Shown here one piece after another: positions 53,297 to 63,833 of a stretch of DNA of 64,000 bases. The position numbers and the translations under genes were made by a program. Each line of letters opens with the position of its first letter. Within the stretch, counting starts at the first letter, position 1. The stretch is from Cyanodermella asteris (lineage: Eukaryota > Ascomycota > Lecanoromycetes > Ostropales > Stictidaceae). Location: positions 872,560-936,559 of the forward strand of contig UYJD01000004.1 of the NCBI GenBank assembly GCA_900618795.1, given 5' to 3'. The notes below the pieces were generated by a model that searched no databases, was not told the origin of the DNA, and worked only from the letters and a program-made list of their open reading frames with translations.

Positions 53297-54940
53297 ATGT
53301 CGACTACCAGGCGAACATATGGCAAGAAATCGAGGCCGGTCCTGACGCCGCTCTTCTTTGACAGCTCACCTCAATCTCCCGAGACACGGCGATCACCGAG
53401 GTTACGGAAGGTGCTCGAGGAGAAATCACATAATGTGCAGGTGTTTGGGGATGTACCGCAGTTGAGCCCGACGAAAGTGAGGGGGCGGACGAAGGCGGTC
53501 AAGCACGAAGTCGAGGCTCAAGAGGAGGTGGTGCATGTCGTCCCTGATTCGGACGATGAGCGAGAAGAGGGCACAAGCAAAAGGACAGAACGAAGCGGGT
53601 CGCGAGCGCACAAAAAAGAGGTGGAACAGATCGATACGGTCGATTTGACGGAAGCCCTACAAGATCTCGCCATCTCAACACCCGAAGCCAGACCATTCGA
53701 AAACTTCTCTGCGCCCTCTATTCCCCGAAGTGTAACACAACGGCCAGCATCCTCGGCCCTATCTACTCGCCGACTCCCGAAACTCCTCAAACAGCACTCC
53801 GTCGGTCTCGATGCCAGGACAGCGCTCTATCTCGACCCCCTGATCACCTGCAAAAACGTCTCTCGTTCCGTCGAATCCTTCTCCGACTGGGTCGACGAGC
53901 GCTCAGCACTCCTCTCCTTTACGAAGATTGGTGAGGGTTCCTACGGACAGGTCTTTCGCGCAACGGATGCGCGGGGCGAGACGGTGATCATCAAGCTGAT
54001 GCCGTTGAACGCGTTGAAGGGTAAGAAGTGGCAAGCATTTACATTGATCGACTCTGCGGCGACGGAGGTGCAGTTATTGGAAAAGATGCAAAAAGTGCCG
54101 GGATATGTAGAGTTCCGCGGCGCGTGTGTCCTGCAAGGGGCTATGCCGGATGCTTTTGTGGCGCTTTGGGAGGAGTATATGGAGAGTGGCCGGACGGTGG
54201 AGAGCAGGGATCCGAGAGTCAAGGGCTCGTATCCGCAGACACAGCTATGGTTGATGTTGGAGCTGTCTGACGCGGGCACAAATCTGGAGCCAGGACGATA
54301 CTTGCCGCCGGGCGTGTCTAAAGTACCAAAGAACGGTAAATACCTGCCAGTCACCCGGTTATGGGATATATTCTGGCAAGTCACCCACGCGGTCGCGAAA
54401 GCAGAAGTCTACTGCGAATTCGAGCACCGCGATCTCCACCTCGGCAACATCTGCGTCAAAGACACTCCTCCAACGAGCCAATTCCCCTCGACGTCCCCTT
54501 CTCAAACTCCCTTCCCAATCGACTCCTCCGGCATACTCGTCACGATTATAGACTACACCCTCTCCCGCGCCCGTATGTCCTCCACCGATATCCTAGCCTA
54601 CGACTTCCAATCCGACCCGGACCTGCTCGCGGGCCAAGGAGACTTGCAATACGACATCTATAGGTGGATGGATGAGGTACTCGGCACTCGCGGCTGCAAG
54701 ACGTACGATCCGCGCACGAACGTCCTGTGGTTGTATCATTTGCTGGAAAAGTTGCTGGCGGTCGCGACGCCGGTTCCAAGAGGGGGGAGGGGGGATGTGG
54801 AAAGGGAGATGAGGAAGGTGCTAAAGGAGGTGAGTGGGATGATTGAGCCGAGGGCCATGGGAGAGTGGCTTGCGAATTCCGCGGGGGATCTGTTGCAGTG
54901 TGCGTATGCGGAGGAGTGGATTTTGGCGGAGTCGATGTGA
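53297..54940 (+). CDS. Haspin-type histone H3 Thr3 kinase
   Basis: 547 residues from the MSTTRRTYGKKSRPVL methionine, an N-terminus typical of fungal haspins; the 40 codons upstream lack such character. The first 190 residues are disordered and charged. The kinase domain begins FTKIGEGSYGQVFRA (Gly loop about 210-217), with VIIKLMPLN carrying the ATP-binding Lys. A haspin-style insertion follows (WLMLELSDAGTNLE). The catalytic loop is EHRDLHLGNIC (Asp379), and the metal-binding motif is DYT (Asp419, IIDYTLSRA) in place of DFG, the hallmark of the haspin family. No APE motif is seen, as expected. It phosphorylates H3T3 in mitosis to recruit the chromosomal passenger complex. The gene is intronless and divergent from CUL4. 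Confidence 0.95.
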   Translation: MSTTRRTYGKKSRPVLTPLFFDSSPQSPETRRSPRLRKVLEEKSHNVQVFGDVPQLSPTKVRGRTKAVKHEVEAQEEVVHVVPDSDDEREEGTSKRTERSGSRAHKKEVEQIDTVDLTEALQDLAISTPEARPFENFSAPSIPRSVTQRPASSALSTRRLPKLLKQHSVGLDARTALYLDPLITCKNVSRSVESFSDWVDERSALLSFTKIGEGSYGQVFRATDARGETVIIKLMPLNALKGKKWQAFTLIDSAATEVQLLEKMQKVPGYVEFRGACVLQGAMPDAFVALWEEYMESGRTVESRDPRVKGSYPQTQLWLMLELSDAGTNLEPGRYLPPGVSKVPKNGKYLPVTRLWDIFWQVTHAVAKAEVYCEFEHRDLHLGNICVKDTPPTSQFPSTSPSQTPFPIDSSGILVTIIDYTLSRARMSSTDILAYDFQSDPDLLAGQGDLQYDIYRWMDEVLGTRGCKTYDPRTNVLWLYHLLEKLLAVATPVPRGGRGDVEREMRKVLKEVSGMIEPRAMGEWLANSAGDLLQCAYAEEWILAESM

Positions 54941-55149
54941 GTGAGATGGGGCTGGGAGCGGATCTGCGGGTGTTGGAGAGACTCATGAATTATGATTACT
55001 GTCATTGCTGATCGAGGGCTTGCATTTTTGGTTTAGTCTGCCTTTTAGCGTTGGAGTATTTGGATCATCTGCATGGGCATCAGGTTTCGGTACACTCTTG
55101 AATGAGCTTTATTATTGAAACGAGATCATTTCGTGCCGACGTCAGACTG

Positions 55150-56772
55150 TCAAGTGGGAATTTGGTGCGCCTCTTTGGAAACGCCTGCTTTCCAGAGATA
55201 TGTGCTCGCAACATGCTCATCAAGAGGCTGCTTCTGTCCGGCAGTCCCGTAAAAGTTCTCTCGATACGTCCCTCCCGGCACAGCATAGTCGTCCCAAAAG
55301 ATACCTCTGGCACGCAGCTCCGGGACAAGGAGCTCAACGATATCCTCAAAGGACGAGGGAAAGATCGCATACGGCATATTGAAGCCGTCCACATCCGCTT
55401 CATCGACCCACCGTTGGAGTTCGTCCGCAACCTGCGACGCAGTGCCGATCGGGTTTGGACCGAGGCCTCCGACCATGATGTGCCTGGCAACAGTGTGCTT
55501 GGTCCACTTCGGTATGCCGGGAGTCGACTGAGACAGCGACTCGACCGCCGACCGTATAGCGTTGCTTTCGACCTGCCGCAGCTCCTCGTCGCCGCCATAC
55601 TGCGCCATGTCGATTCCGGTCCAGCCGCCGAAGAGCGCGAGTGCGCCCTCTTCGGACCCATACTGGATGTAGTCGTCGTACTTGGCCTTCGCTTCCTCCT
55701 CGGTCTTACCCAGCACGGGACACAGCTTTGCAAGGAATTTGATGTTGCTCGGGTCGCGCCCGAATTGGGTCTTTGCCAATTCGCGGATTTCGGCAATGTT
55801 CTTTGCCACGGTTGAGGGCGAATGGCCGGAGACGAAGACGGCTTCTGCGTGTTGGGCGGCGAAGAGCTTGCCGGCTTTTGAGGTGCCTGCTTGGAGAAGT
55901 AGAGGTGTCCGTTGAGGAGAGGGCTGGCATATGTGCGGCCCGGGGACTGTATAGTGCTCTCCGACATGGTTGATTTCGCGAATGCAATCCGGGTCGCTGT
56001 AGATGCCTTTCTCGGCGTCTAGGACGACCGCGTCCTCGCGCCATGAGGAGTTGAATAGTTTGTACATGACTTTGATGTACTCTTCGGCAGCTGCATATCT
56101 GTTGTCGTGTGCAGCTGTGTGGTCTGTCAGTCAAATCTTCGCGCCTTCGTGCACTCGAATTCGTGTTTCAGAGGCTCGACTCACGCTGCTCGGCATGACC
56201 CAGATTGCGCGCCGCCGAGTCAAGGTATCCAGTGACGATGTTCCAGCCAAACCGACCTTTGGCGAGATGATCGACGGTCGACAATCGCCTGGCGAGATGG
56301 TAAGGTTGCTCATAAGTCGTAGACACCGTGACTCCGAAACTCAGCGATTTGGTAGCTGCAGCCATCGCAGACACCAATGCTAGCGGTTCGTTCACAGGCC
56401 ACTGGGCCCCAGATCGCATCGCAGGGCCCATATTCTTCGGTCCCTGATATACATCATAGCCACCTTTGACGAGAAAGATCAGCTCAGCTGTCCCGAGACT
56501 CTAGGTTGGCGACATACCAAGTACGTCGGCGATGAAGATGCCGTGGATCTTGGCACCTTCGAGCAGCTTTGCGAGTTCGACCCAGTGCTCGATGTCGTTG
56601 AAGTTTGTCGATCGGTCCTTCGGATGACGCCACAGCCCTGGAGACTGATGGCCACTGCCTGGCTTCTATGTTAGATGGTGGTTGATGACAACCTGAGGTA
56701 TTGGGGAATCTAACACGACTCTATGAAGGCATTTAGAATCAGCTTCTTCTTGCGCGATTGCGTTTCCGCCAT
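55150..56772 (-). CDS. FMN-dependent luciferase-like monooxygenase (NtaA/DszA family)
   Basis: Four exons read leftward: 56772-56715, 56658-56518, 56463-56185 and 56114-55150, total 480 residues. Introns are 56, 54 and 70 bp. The last two have good GTATGT and GTGAGT donors, whereas the first (GTTAGA...GCCAG) is chosen mainly because it joins KKKLILNAFIES to SGHQSPGLWRHPKD in frame. The TIM-barrel flavin fold shows FNDIEHWVELAKLLE, IHGIFIADVLGGYDVYQG, STTYEQPYHLARRLSTVDHL and GRFGWNIVTGYLDSAARNLG. HICQPSPQRTPLLLQAGTS follows, all standard for the nitrilotriacetate/dibenzothiophene monooxygenase branch. It uses FMNH2 supplied by a separate reductase; the substrate is unknown. Fungal homologs are often considered bacterial acquisitions, which I cannot test here. 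Confidence 0.9.
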
Positions 56773-58321
56773 GATGAGCAAGAGTGCAGAAAGAGCGTAC
56801 TGATTGCAGGCATGCCGCGAATGAACTCAAATACTTGCTGTGTAGTGCAAGAGAACACAAGCACGCCATCCGCTTTACGACATCGGGAAGCGCAGAATTA
56901 GTGGGGCAGGCTGACAGCTTAACTCAAAAGGCGGGTGATTGAAAGTCGTCGCGCATGTCTGGATGCGGGCACATCAAGGCGTCCTTGAACAACGACTCAA
57001 TGGAAGCATTGACTCTTCAACAACGCTGGCCCTTGAGCTTTACAAGTACCTATGACAGTATCTGTAAGGTGATATAGAGGCGGAAGTCACAGAAGCTACG
57101 CAACGCCATTGAACCATCCGCGTCGCACAGGCACGGCACCTTCTTAGGTACACACGCTTGAATGACCGTACGACAGTGAGCGGCAATCAAAAATAGCGAG
57201 TAGTAGTTGATGAAAGCGTACTAAAGCGGTCGGCTCTCCAGCGTTTCCCGCTAACACATACTGATTAGAGTTTTGAACAAGAAAGCTCAGGAAGCTTATT
57301 TCCCGAATAGGCCATGATCATTATTACTACTTACTGTTAAATGCTTTCACAAAGCTATGATCATGCCGGACTTCCTCGCCCACTCCACGCTGTTCGGTCG
57401 AGGTTGTAGCCATGACTCAGGGGCTTTTCTGTAAAGCACAAGACTTGCGATACAATCTCATCGTCATATATTTTCCAATGATGAAAGATGTCAGCGGCAT
57501 GTACAAGCATGTGCCAGGCGTTTCGATTGCGTTGTTTGTAGCAGCCCGCTCCCAGCTTTATTATCTAATGCGCCGACAAGGATGGGAGGCATGCGGGACC
57601 TGTCCCTGTAACAGCTTCAGCCTTGGGTCAAAGCAAATTTGACCGTTTCACAAATCGGCCGACACACAGAAGTGTTACCATTCCGAAAACGTGAACTTGA
57701 TACCAACATCTTTAAACCATGCCCATTATCAAGGACTCTGCTCATCCGACAATAATCCGCGTTCGTGGTCTGCCGCAGCGTGCTGTCTTGACCGTGGAAG
57801 CTATCGTGCGGAAGGCAATCACACAGAGCACTTCTGCTCAGAACCTATGTACTCCTGGCTTCCCGCCGGCAACGAAGAAATCGACGGGCCAAGCCACAAT
57901 GTAATCCGGGACGCGGCCCGCTGTCTGGAAAGAGTGTATCAGAGACAAAACAAAACGGCAGACGCAAATGCAATGTACTGGCGGGCAGATCTGAGGGTTG
58001 TTGGAACGTACTGTGGATCGCCCAGACCGGGCCACCACATCTAGGTTGGAGGCAGCAATCTCACTGAGGGCCCGGAAAAGCCAGAGATGAGTTCCCATCA
58101 GTTTTCGAGTTCTTTAGCCACGTTATAATGACTAAGATGATCGCTATCAAGCGCCGAGAGCGACGGAAAGAGGCACGGCTCAGGCGTGAGCTCCGCGATG
58201 AGTAGTAGGATTTTGGACCGTGTTTGCCTTTTGAACTACCTTAGCTTGTTCCCCACGTGCGTTGTGGTGACGCTGACCTGGAATGTTGAAAACGTCACGG
58301 TAATTCGGCGGACCTATAACT
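56773..58321. other. Gene-poor intergenic region
   Basis: About 1.55 kb upstream of the monooxygenase. It contains one small open frame of 117 codons (plus, 57691-58044) with four to five Cys but no signal peptide or known domain; I do not call it a gene. The part 57040-57400 is AT-rich. Confidence 0.45.
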
Positions 58322-59254
58322 CTACCCACGTCTGCTTTTGTATCTATCTTTCAGTGCATGGTTCCATTCCTTGATGAACTTGAAAATCAATAAGCAAACC
58401 AACCAGACCAAGAGGACGGCAGTAGCAATGAGCATCACGACGCTGAAGTACCGAGAAACGCTCCAGATAGCCTGCCGCTGTCCGGACAGTGGCTCTGATG
58501 CCAACAGCGCCTCTGTAGCAAGCTCAACCTGCATGGCACTGAGTATGACTGAGAGACCACCAAACATGAACAGGAGCGGTGCGAAAAAACTCCCGAAATA
58601 CGCGCCATACTGAGAGTGCACGCGCTGAAAATGCTGCTTTCGCAGAAAGATCTTGCAGTAGATATTAAGTCTCGTCAGCCTGATCTCACCATACTCGTAC
58701 CGGCCTGCGACCTCTGTGTTGGGTATCTGGCTCAGCTTGGCGGTGAAAGCACAGAATTTATCCCATGAAACGTTGCGGGGAATGAGGCAAAGGTCCTCGC
58801 TCTTCGCAATCCGGAAGTCGGATTCATGTCGGATCAGGTATGCATACGTTCGAAGGTAGCCCAATGCGGCGCGTCGCTCAGGCTGTAAGAGCGCATCTTT
58901 ACACAAGTACTGTTGCCAGAATGCCGCAGAGAGAAGATAAGCTGGCAGAGGCTTGATAAAGATGCGTTCGTAGTGCCACACCAAGTGTAGTCGGGGATCC
59001 TCCGTCACCACGATCTCGCGTCCTTTCACCTTTTGCCTGTGCAATGCTGATATGTTGGCGAAGTCGTGCTTGGACATCATCCACAGTCTGGGCGCGAGCT
59101 GCTCAAGATCTCGGAGATCCAGATCCCGATTGAGAAACGCTTTGAGTCCGACCGGATCATTGAGGTCGACGCTAGGGTAGCCTGGGAGACGCTGCAGCTT
59201 TTTAGGATCATCTAGATCCGCTATAAGCTGTGAAGAGATGTCAAATGGTACCAT
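58322..59254 (-). CDS. DUF6601-like membrane protein, function unknown
   Basis: An intronless frame of 310 residues. The N-terminal half includes LAPRLWMMSKHDFANISALHRQKVKGREI (two blocks) and EDPRLHLVWHYERIFIKPLPAYLLSAAFW, a signature I associate with a fungus-specific family of unknown function (DUF6601 in Pfam, from memory). It continues with RTYAYLIRHESDFRIA and YEYGEIRLTRLNIY. Two hydrophobic helices near the end (about 225-255 and 270-300) and a basic tail make it a probable two-pass membrane protein. Database copies are sometimes mislabelled as subtilisin-like protease; no catalytic triad is visible. No introns, and the start at 59254 is the first methionine of the frame. Confidence 0.8.
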   Translation of the reverse strand: MVPFDISSQLIADLDDPKKLQRLPGYPSVDLNDPVGLKAFLNRDLDLRDLEQLAPRLWMMSKHDFANISALHRQKVKGREIVVTEDPRLHLVWHYERIFIKPLPAYLLSAAFWQQYLCKDALLQPERRAALGYLRTYAYLIRHESDFRIAKSEDLCLIPRNVSWDKFCAFTAKLSQIPNTEVAGRYEYGEIRLTRLNIYCKIFLRKQHFQRVHSQYGAYFGSFFAPLLFMFGGLSVILSAMQVELATEALLASEPLSGQRQAIWSVSRYFSVVMLIATAVLLVWLVCLLIFKFIKEWNHALKDRYKSRRG

Positions 59255-60262
59255 TTTGCTCTGATGAGGATGAATACGGTGTCGCTGGGATGTTTTTGCA
59301 CACCTCCACTACGCGTTCCCGTGTAACAAGTTTGACGCGGTGGCGCTTTACCCAAGAGAGAAGAGAGGTCACCAATCGTCAGAGACCGATCAACGTGCGG
59401 GAGCTACAACAAAAACAACAACGCCAAGTTGCTGAAAGGGTGAAGCTGAAAACATGCTTGCGACACTGTAGATGGGCGGCATGATTGAGGCAAAGCTGCG
59501 TTCAGCCTTGCGGCACAGTCAGCTTAGCTTGTACTTGGTCATGCAGGTCGCCTGATCCCAGCACATACCCAGGGCCTTGCCATGTTACAAAAGCAGTAGT
59601 CTTTATGGTTTAATGAATCATCAGACCTTAGGGACGGGCACTTCGAAGTCATCGTCCATAAACACCATCGCGAGATTCACAAATCACGTGCGCGTGGCCA
59701 GCTCGGGCCGCTGCTCTTGTTTCACCTTTTGGCCTGAAGGGCCGCTACTCTCATCCTGATGCCACATTCCTCCCCGAGTGGTCCATTCATCATGGCTCAA
59801 ATACACGATATATATACATGATCGTCATTCTTACACGTGTCCAGGCAAAGAATTGACCCTTGGCCGGGCTCACCACTCCACACTCGTCGACGACATGGAG
59901 ATGTCTTACAGGCTTAGCAGCCGCGAGCTTCTGCTACCACAGAGGTAGGAAAGAGCATCCTATAAAGTGAAGGACTCCTTATTGCTGATCGGTATACACA
60001 TGGCTTAACATTGACAGCTGGCATTCTCGTGGTTTGGGCGCTTCCAATTTTAGATCATATCTCGGAGGCCAAGAGCTGTTCAGGCCATCGCCGTGGCCAT
60101 AATTTGGTCGCCCGAACACGGACCTGAGTTCGTACGTGAATGAGCGTCAAGTTTGATTAGCGGCTGGGCGAATGTTTGCGCCGCTCCCGTGTGAAGCCTC
60201 CTATCTTCTGTGAAACACACCTCTACATCTAGTAGCGCTCCTTTTGTCCTCCATGAAACTTC
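59255..60262. other. Divergent intergenic region
   Basis: About 1 kb between the DUF6601 gene (-) and the Cys-rich surface protein (+). No gene supported. ATATATATACATG near 59810 is an AT-rich patch. Confidence 0.45.
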
Positions 60263-61473
60263 TTGATCACTCCTTCTCAACATATTGTCTTTGATCACGA
60301 GCTCTTGCCTAACAATCAAACCGTCAACAAGTCATCACTTATTGCTCGGGATTCGGAGCCTGTCACGACAGCATTCGGACTCGCTTCAATGGCGTCACTG
60401 ATTGCACGGGATTTCAAGTCTGTCACCCCATCCTGTCCTACGGGTAGTAACTGGTTCGCATGCTCCTCAGGCGCTCGCTTCGTCGGTTGCTGCACGGACA
60501 ACGATCCATGTGGATCAAATGGCTGCGCTGCGAAAGACGTCAGACCAGCGAGCTTCGATGCTGCTGCAATCGGACAGTACACAGGCCAGAGCTGTCCGTC
60601 CGGCTCACAATGGTACACATGCGCGGATTCAAAACCTCCATTCATAGGCTGCTGCAAATCAGATCCTTGCAACGCTGGGTGCTCTGAGCAGGATCTTGTC
60701 GGAGCCATCCTTAATGGCGGAGAAACCGTGGGATTAACCATAAGCACAATGTCCAGTATTTCAACATCCAGCGCGCAACCGAACATTCTCAGCATCGCCT
60801 CAAGCAATGCTATTACCACGAGCACTCTCGACAGAATGAGCAGTGCGACAAGTAGTGCAACAGCGTCAACAAGTGCAAACACGGCGTCGAAAGCAAGCGC
60901 AACACCTGAGACATCTATCGCGAACAGTCAAATACCTACGCAAACCTCTCAGTTCGGGATTGGGGCCATCGCAGGCATAGCTGTTGGCGGATTTGCGCTC
61001 ACAGTCCTCGTAATGGCTGCAGTCATGTGTCTGTGCAGACGAAGATCACGGAAATCTCGCGAATCAGAGTACCCAACAATAGTCGAACCAATGGAATTCA
61101 TGTACAGAGGCACTGTTGGTACGTATCTTCCTGTCGTGAGGCACGTGTTGGCCAGGAAACTCACGTGTGTCCAGGTTCACTGTCTCTCTCCGGACGACCA
61201 CCAGCTTTCGAACCATCCTTCCAGCACTTTCCTGATGCTTCATCTATCGCGCCGCCTCCAGCATATCAGCCGGTCTCACATCTCGATCAGAGCATTTTAC
61301 CGCTCCAAACACAATATGCAGGAACGTGGCAGGGCCCAGAACATGGCGGGAGTGGCGCGTCAGGTCCTCAATTTCCTTTTGGAGGAGGGGGCCTAAGCCC
61401 AATGAGCTGTGAGCAGGAGAGGATGAGCGTTGAGCTGCCAGGAACACCGGTCACAACGAGACCGTCATTCTGA
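60263..61473 (+). CDS. Cys-rich single-pass surface protein with tandem CC motifs
   Basis: Two exons, 60263-61118 and 61175-61473, with a 56-bp intron (GTACGT...GTCCAG). Splicing gives RGTVGSLSLSGRPPAFEP, for 384 residues. Two homologous Cys modules are seen: CPTGSNWFACSSGARFVGCC-TDNDPC and CPSGSQWYTCADSKPPFIGCC-KSDPC. Each is a C-x-x-G-S-x-W-x-x-C...F-x-G-C-C pattern. A Ser/Thr-rich stalk follows, then a membrane helix (GAIAGIAVGGFALTVLVMAA) with a stop-transfer CRRRSRKSR, and a Pro-rich cytosolic tail. The layout resembles fungal WSC- or Mid2-like surface sensors but without a WSC domain. No signal peptide is visible at the chosen start, so a 5' exon may be missing. The extreme N-terminus carries an imperfect 60-bp tandem duplication. 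Confidence 0.75.
60335..60452 (+). repeat. Imperfect 60-bp tandem duplication inside the Cys-rich surface protein gene
   Basis: Two adjacent units begin TCACTTATTGCTCGGGATT (60335) and TCACTGATTGCACGGGATT (60395). They encode SLIARDSEPVTT and SLIARDFKSVTP. The period is 60 bases, so the frame is kept. Confidence 0.7.
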
Positions 61474-62384
61474 CAAAAGTGAAAGTATAAGGGCTGCATT
61501 GCATGTCATAGCTATTGCCGAAGCATACTCCTTACCCTTGTCTCCTATGGACGAGTCGCGTCGACGCGAAAATCGCCAATACCTACTTTGTGCGCTGTGG
61601 TGGATGGTGAGGTAGGCGCAGCTGACGAACCAAGGTTGCAAACGTCCGAAACAACGGATCAACAGACGCTGCCGACGCGCATAATCATGTTCCAACGGCT
61701 CCGCAGACTGGACAGACTGGACAGCTTCTCATTTAGCTTCTCCTTCTTCCAAATAAATTTCAGCCTTTGGCACCTTTTTATGTCTCTTCTGTCACCTTTA
61801 TGTCTCCTCTGTCTTTACCTTGGGATTGTCTGAATAGCATGACGCTAAATTTGAGCCGTACGCAGTCATGAACCAACCCCAGCAGCTTTTGTTTCTGATC
61901 ACGACCCTTGTACGAGTACAGCAGTCAAACCGCGGATATGCCAGAAACCGACTACATGATGACACGGCCTTCGAGCTCAGGGCGGGCTGACAGAAGACTT
62001 GACGAAGACACTTGATAACACACCGACCCGAGTAAGTCCGTCGATACCGATGAACGTACCTAGTATACCACTTGTATACCCGCCGAGGTACTCACAGAAG
62101 CAGCGTTCAAAGGAGGTAGAGAAGTACGTGCGCAACGACTCCTGTCAGCCCGCCTTAGGCTCAGTATGCTGAAGAGCACGGGGCACCTCATCCCATGGGC
62201 CTGGTGTATGGGACCAAAAGGTACCTTGTATCCATGGCTAGCGCCATGGCTTCTGCACACAGTCACTATCCCGAGTTCTCGTTCCTTGCCCAGCGGTATT
62301 TCATGCTCCTTATTGCCTTACTCTAATTGCTTCCTGCGATTATCGCCTTTTCCCCCGCAGTGGGCTGACAGAACTGGGACCAGA
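61474..62384. other. Intergenic region
   Basis: About 900 bases between two plus-strand surface-protein genes. A T/C-rich stretch is at 61725-61815. No gene recognised. Confidence 0.45.
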
Positions 62385-63018
62385 ATGAAGCTTCCTTTTG
62401 TCGTCGTGCTCGCGCTCGCGCTCGCGGGCCTGACCAGCGCGAAGGACATGTGCCGCAAGAAGCAAGTCCGCATCGGTGACTGCGCAGTAAGATTTCCTCT
62501 CAAGCCATCGAGCCCACACATGCATCTCAGCTGACACTCCCCAGATGTCCGTTCTCTACGAAATCGGCAGCTCATACGGCTGCCCTGAGTCGGACACCTT
62601 CTGCCACTGCACATCCGCTCGCTCCATACGCTATTACGGCAGCATGGAAGTCGCCAACTACTGCGGACGAGATGCCATGCGGAGCTACGGGCTGCAGCAT
62701 ACGGCGTGGTGTAAATGTGTTTCAAGCAAGGAAAAATTTGCCGTTGACCATCCCAAGAGTACAAAGATTGATGATCCCAGTGCAAGGATATTTGTCAGGG
62801 CCACTCCGACGGCTATGGGGGTGCCCGCTGCTACTGGTGCCAGATCGGGTACTGTTGCTCAGACTGTGCGGCAGACGGGGTCTTTGAACTGGACATCTAC
62901 TAGCACGGGGCTGAAAGGGTATCCGTACACTGGCGCTGCTCCTTCGGTCGGTCTTGGATCAGTGGCGCAATTTGGAGGAGTTCTTGGCCTGTTCGCGGGA
63001 CTGTTGGCCTATCTGTGA
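62385..63018 (+). CDS. CFEM-like secreted GPI-anchored protein
   Basis: Two exons, 62385-62486 and 62545-63018, separated by a phase-0 58-bp intron (GTAAGA...CCCCAG), giving 191 residues. Residues 1-19 are a clear signal peptide (MKLPFVVVLALALAGLTSA). Eight cysteines follow in the order C-x9-C-x13-C-x6-C-x-C-x17-C-x15-C-x-C. The block GCPESDTFCHC, with an Asp before the C-x-C, recalls the heme-binding CFEM domain, but the first spacing (x9) differs from the usual x3, so I call it CFEM-like. A Ser/Thr/Gly-rich region and a terminal hydrophobic helix (FGGVLGLFAGLLAYL) with no charged tail form a GPI signal. It is likely a cell-wall or effector-type surface protein. Confidence 0.8.
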
Positions 63019-63832
63019 GGTCTCTGCGTTTGTACTTTGACATACATGGACTGAAGTTTGTGAAGTGTCAATGTGGGTAGAAAGAAGTATTTGCCGGCCT
63101 CGTCGGTTCAAGTTGATAATGACACGATCCAACGTGTGAAAAAACACAACGACTGCGGGATACCTCTAGCGTAGCAACAACATCAAGACTCATCTATCTA
63201 TGCTCTTAAGCGCTTCTAAAATTAGTAAGCTAGGTGCCTAACTGTGTACCTGCAAGGGTACTTGGCTCAGTTGGCTGGGTATTTGGCTAGATGGGCGACA
63301 GCAGCGACTTCTGTTTCCCCGACTTAGTGTTAAAGAAGATTCTCGGCCACGCTTACAGTAAGAGAATGGATCCGGACTAAACCGATGGCCGGCAGTTCCC
63401 CGTTTGAGCACTAAAGCACGTTCATCCGGGCATCATGGAGTGTAGATTGTAGGCGCCTGCCTATCGAGATTGGGCTCATTGTCCGCCCCAGCCAGCCGAG
63501 CAGTGATCTGAGGAGCATATGCTGGTCCTGAGGTCGTAGAGACGGGTGGCGAATGGTGAAGATTGAGATAGAAAGAAAGCTGCGTCAACCATAAGGTCCA
63601 GGCTGTCAACGAATGAGTGAATGAGTCAGCCGCCAAGCGCTCCGCCAGCGCGACTTAGATTCCGCCATGAAGCAGGTCTGCCTATATCTTTGACATGCTG
63701 CTCTTCTTAGAGACCACCATCCCTCCTTTCTTCAACTAACACACAGCAGACGACGCGCTCAAGCGACACAAGCTCACCGAGAAAGCCAGCAACATTTACA
63801 CGATCACAACGCGCTCTACAACCGACCGCGAC
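63019..63832. other. Intergenic region
   Basis: About 800 bases. A GGCTCAGTTGGCTGGGT string near 63265 resembles a tRNA D-arm, but no matching acceptor or T-arm is present. The right end is the RPB9 promoter. Confidence 0.45.
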
Positions 63833-63833
63833 C

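Noticed and set aside
54546-54986. 146-codon minus-strand frame rich in Pro/Ser/Arg
   Set aside because: Opposite strand of the haspin kinase 3' end; composition artefact.
57691-58044. 117-codon frame with several Cys, possible small secreted protein
   Set aside because: No signal peptide at its start, no recognised pattern, and overlapping frames; not enough to call a gene.
58322-59254. Assignment as subtilisin-like protease
   Set aside because: No Asp/His/Ser catalytic motifs; the sequence is a two-helix membrane protein.
63255-63300. GGCTCAGTTGGCTGGGT resembling a tRNA D-arm
   Set aside because: No matching 7-bp acceptor stem or GTTCRANTC T-loop within 60 bases downstream.
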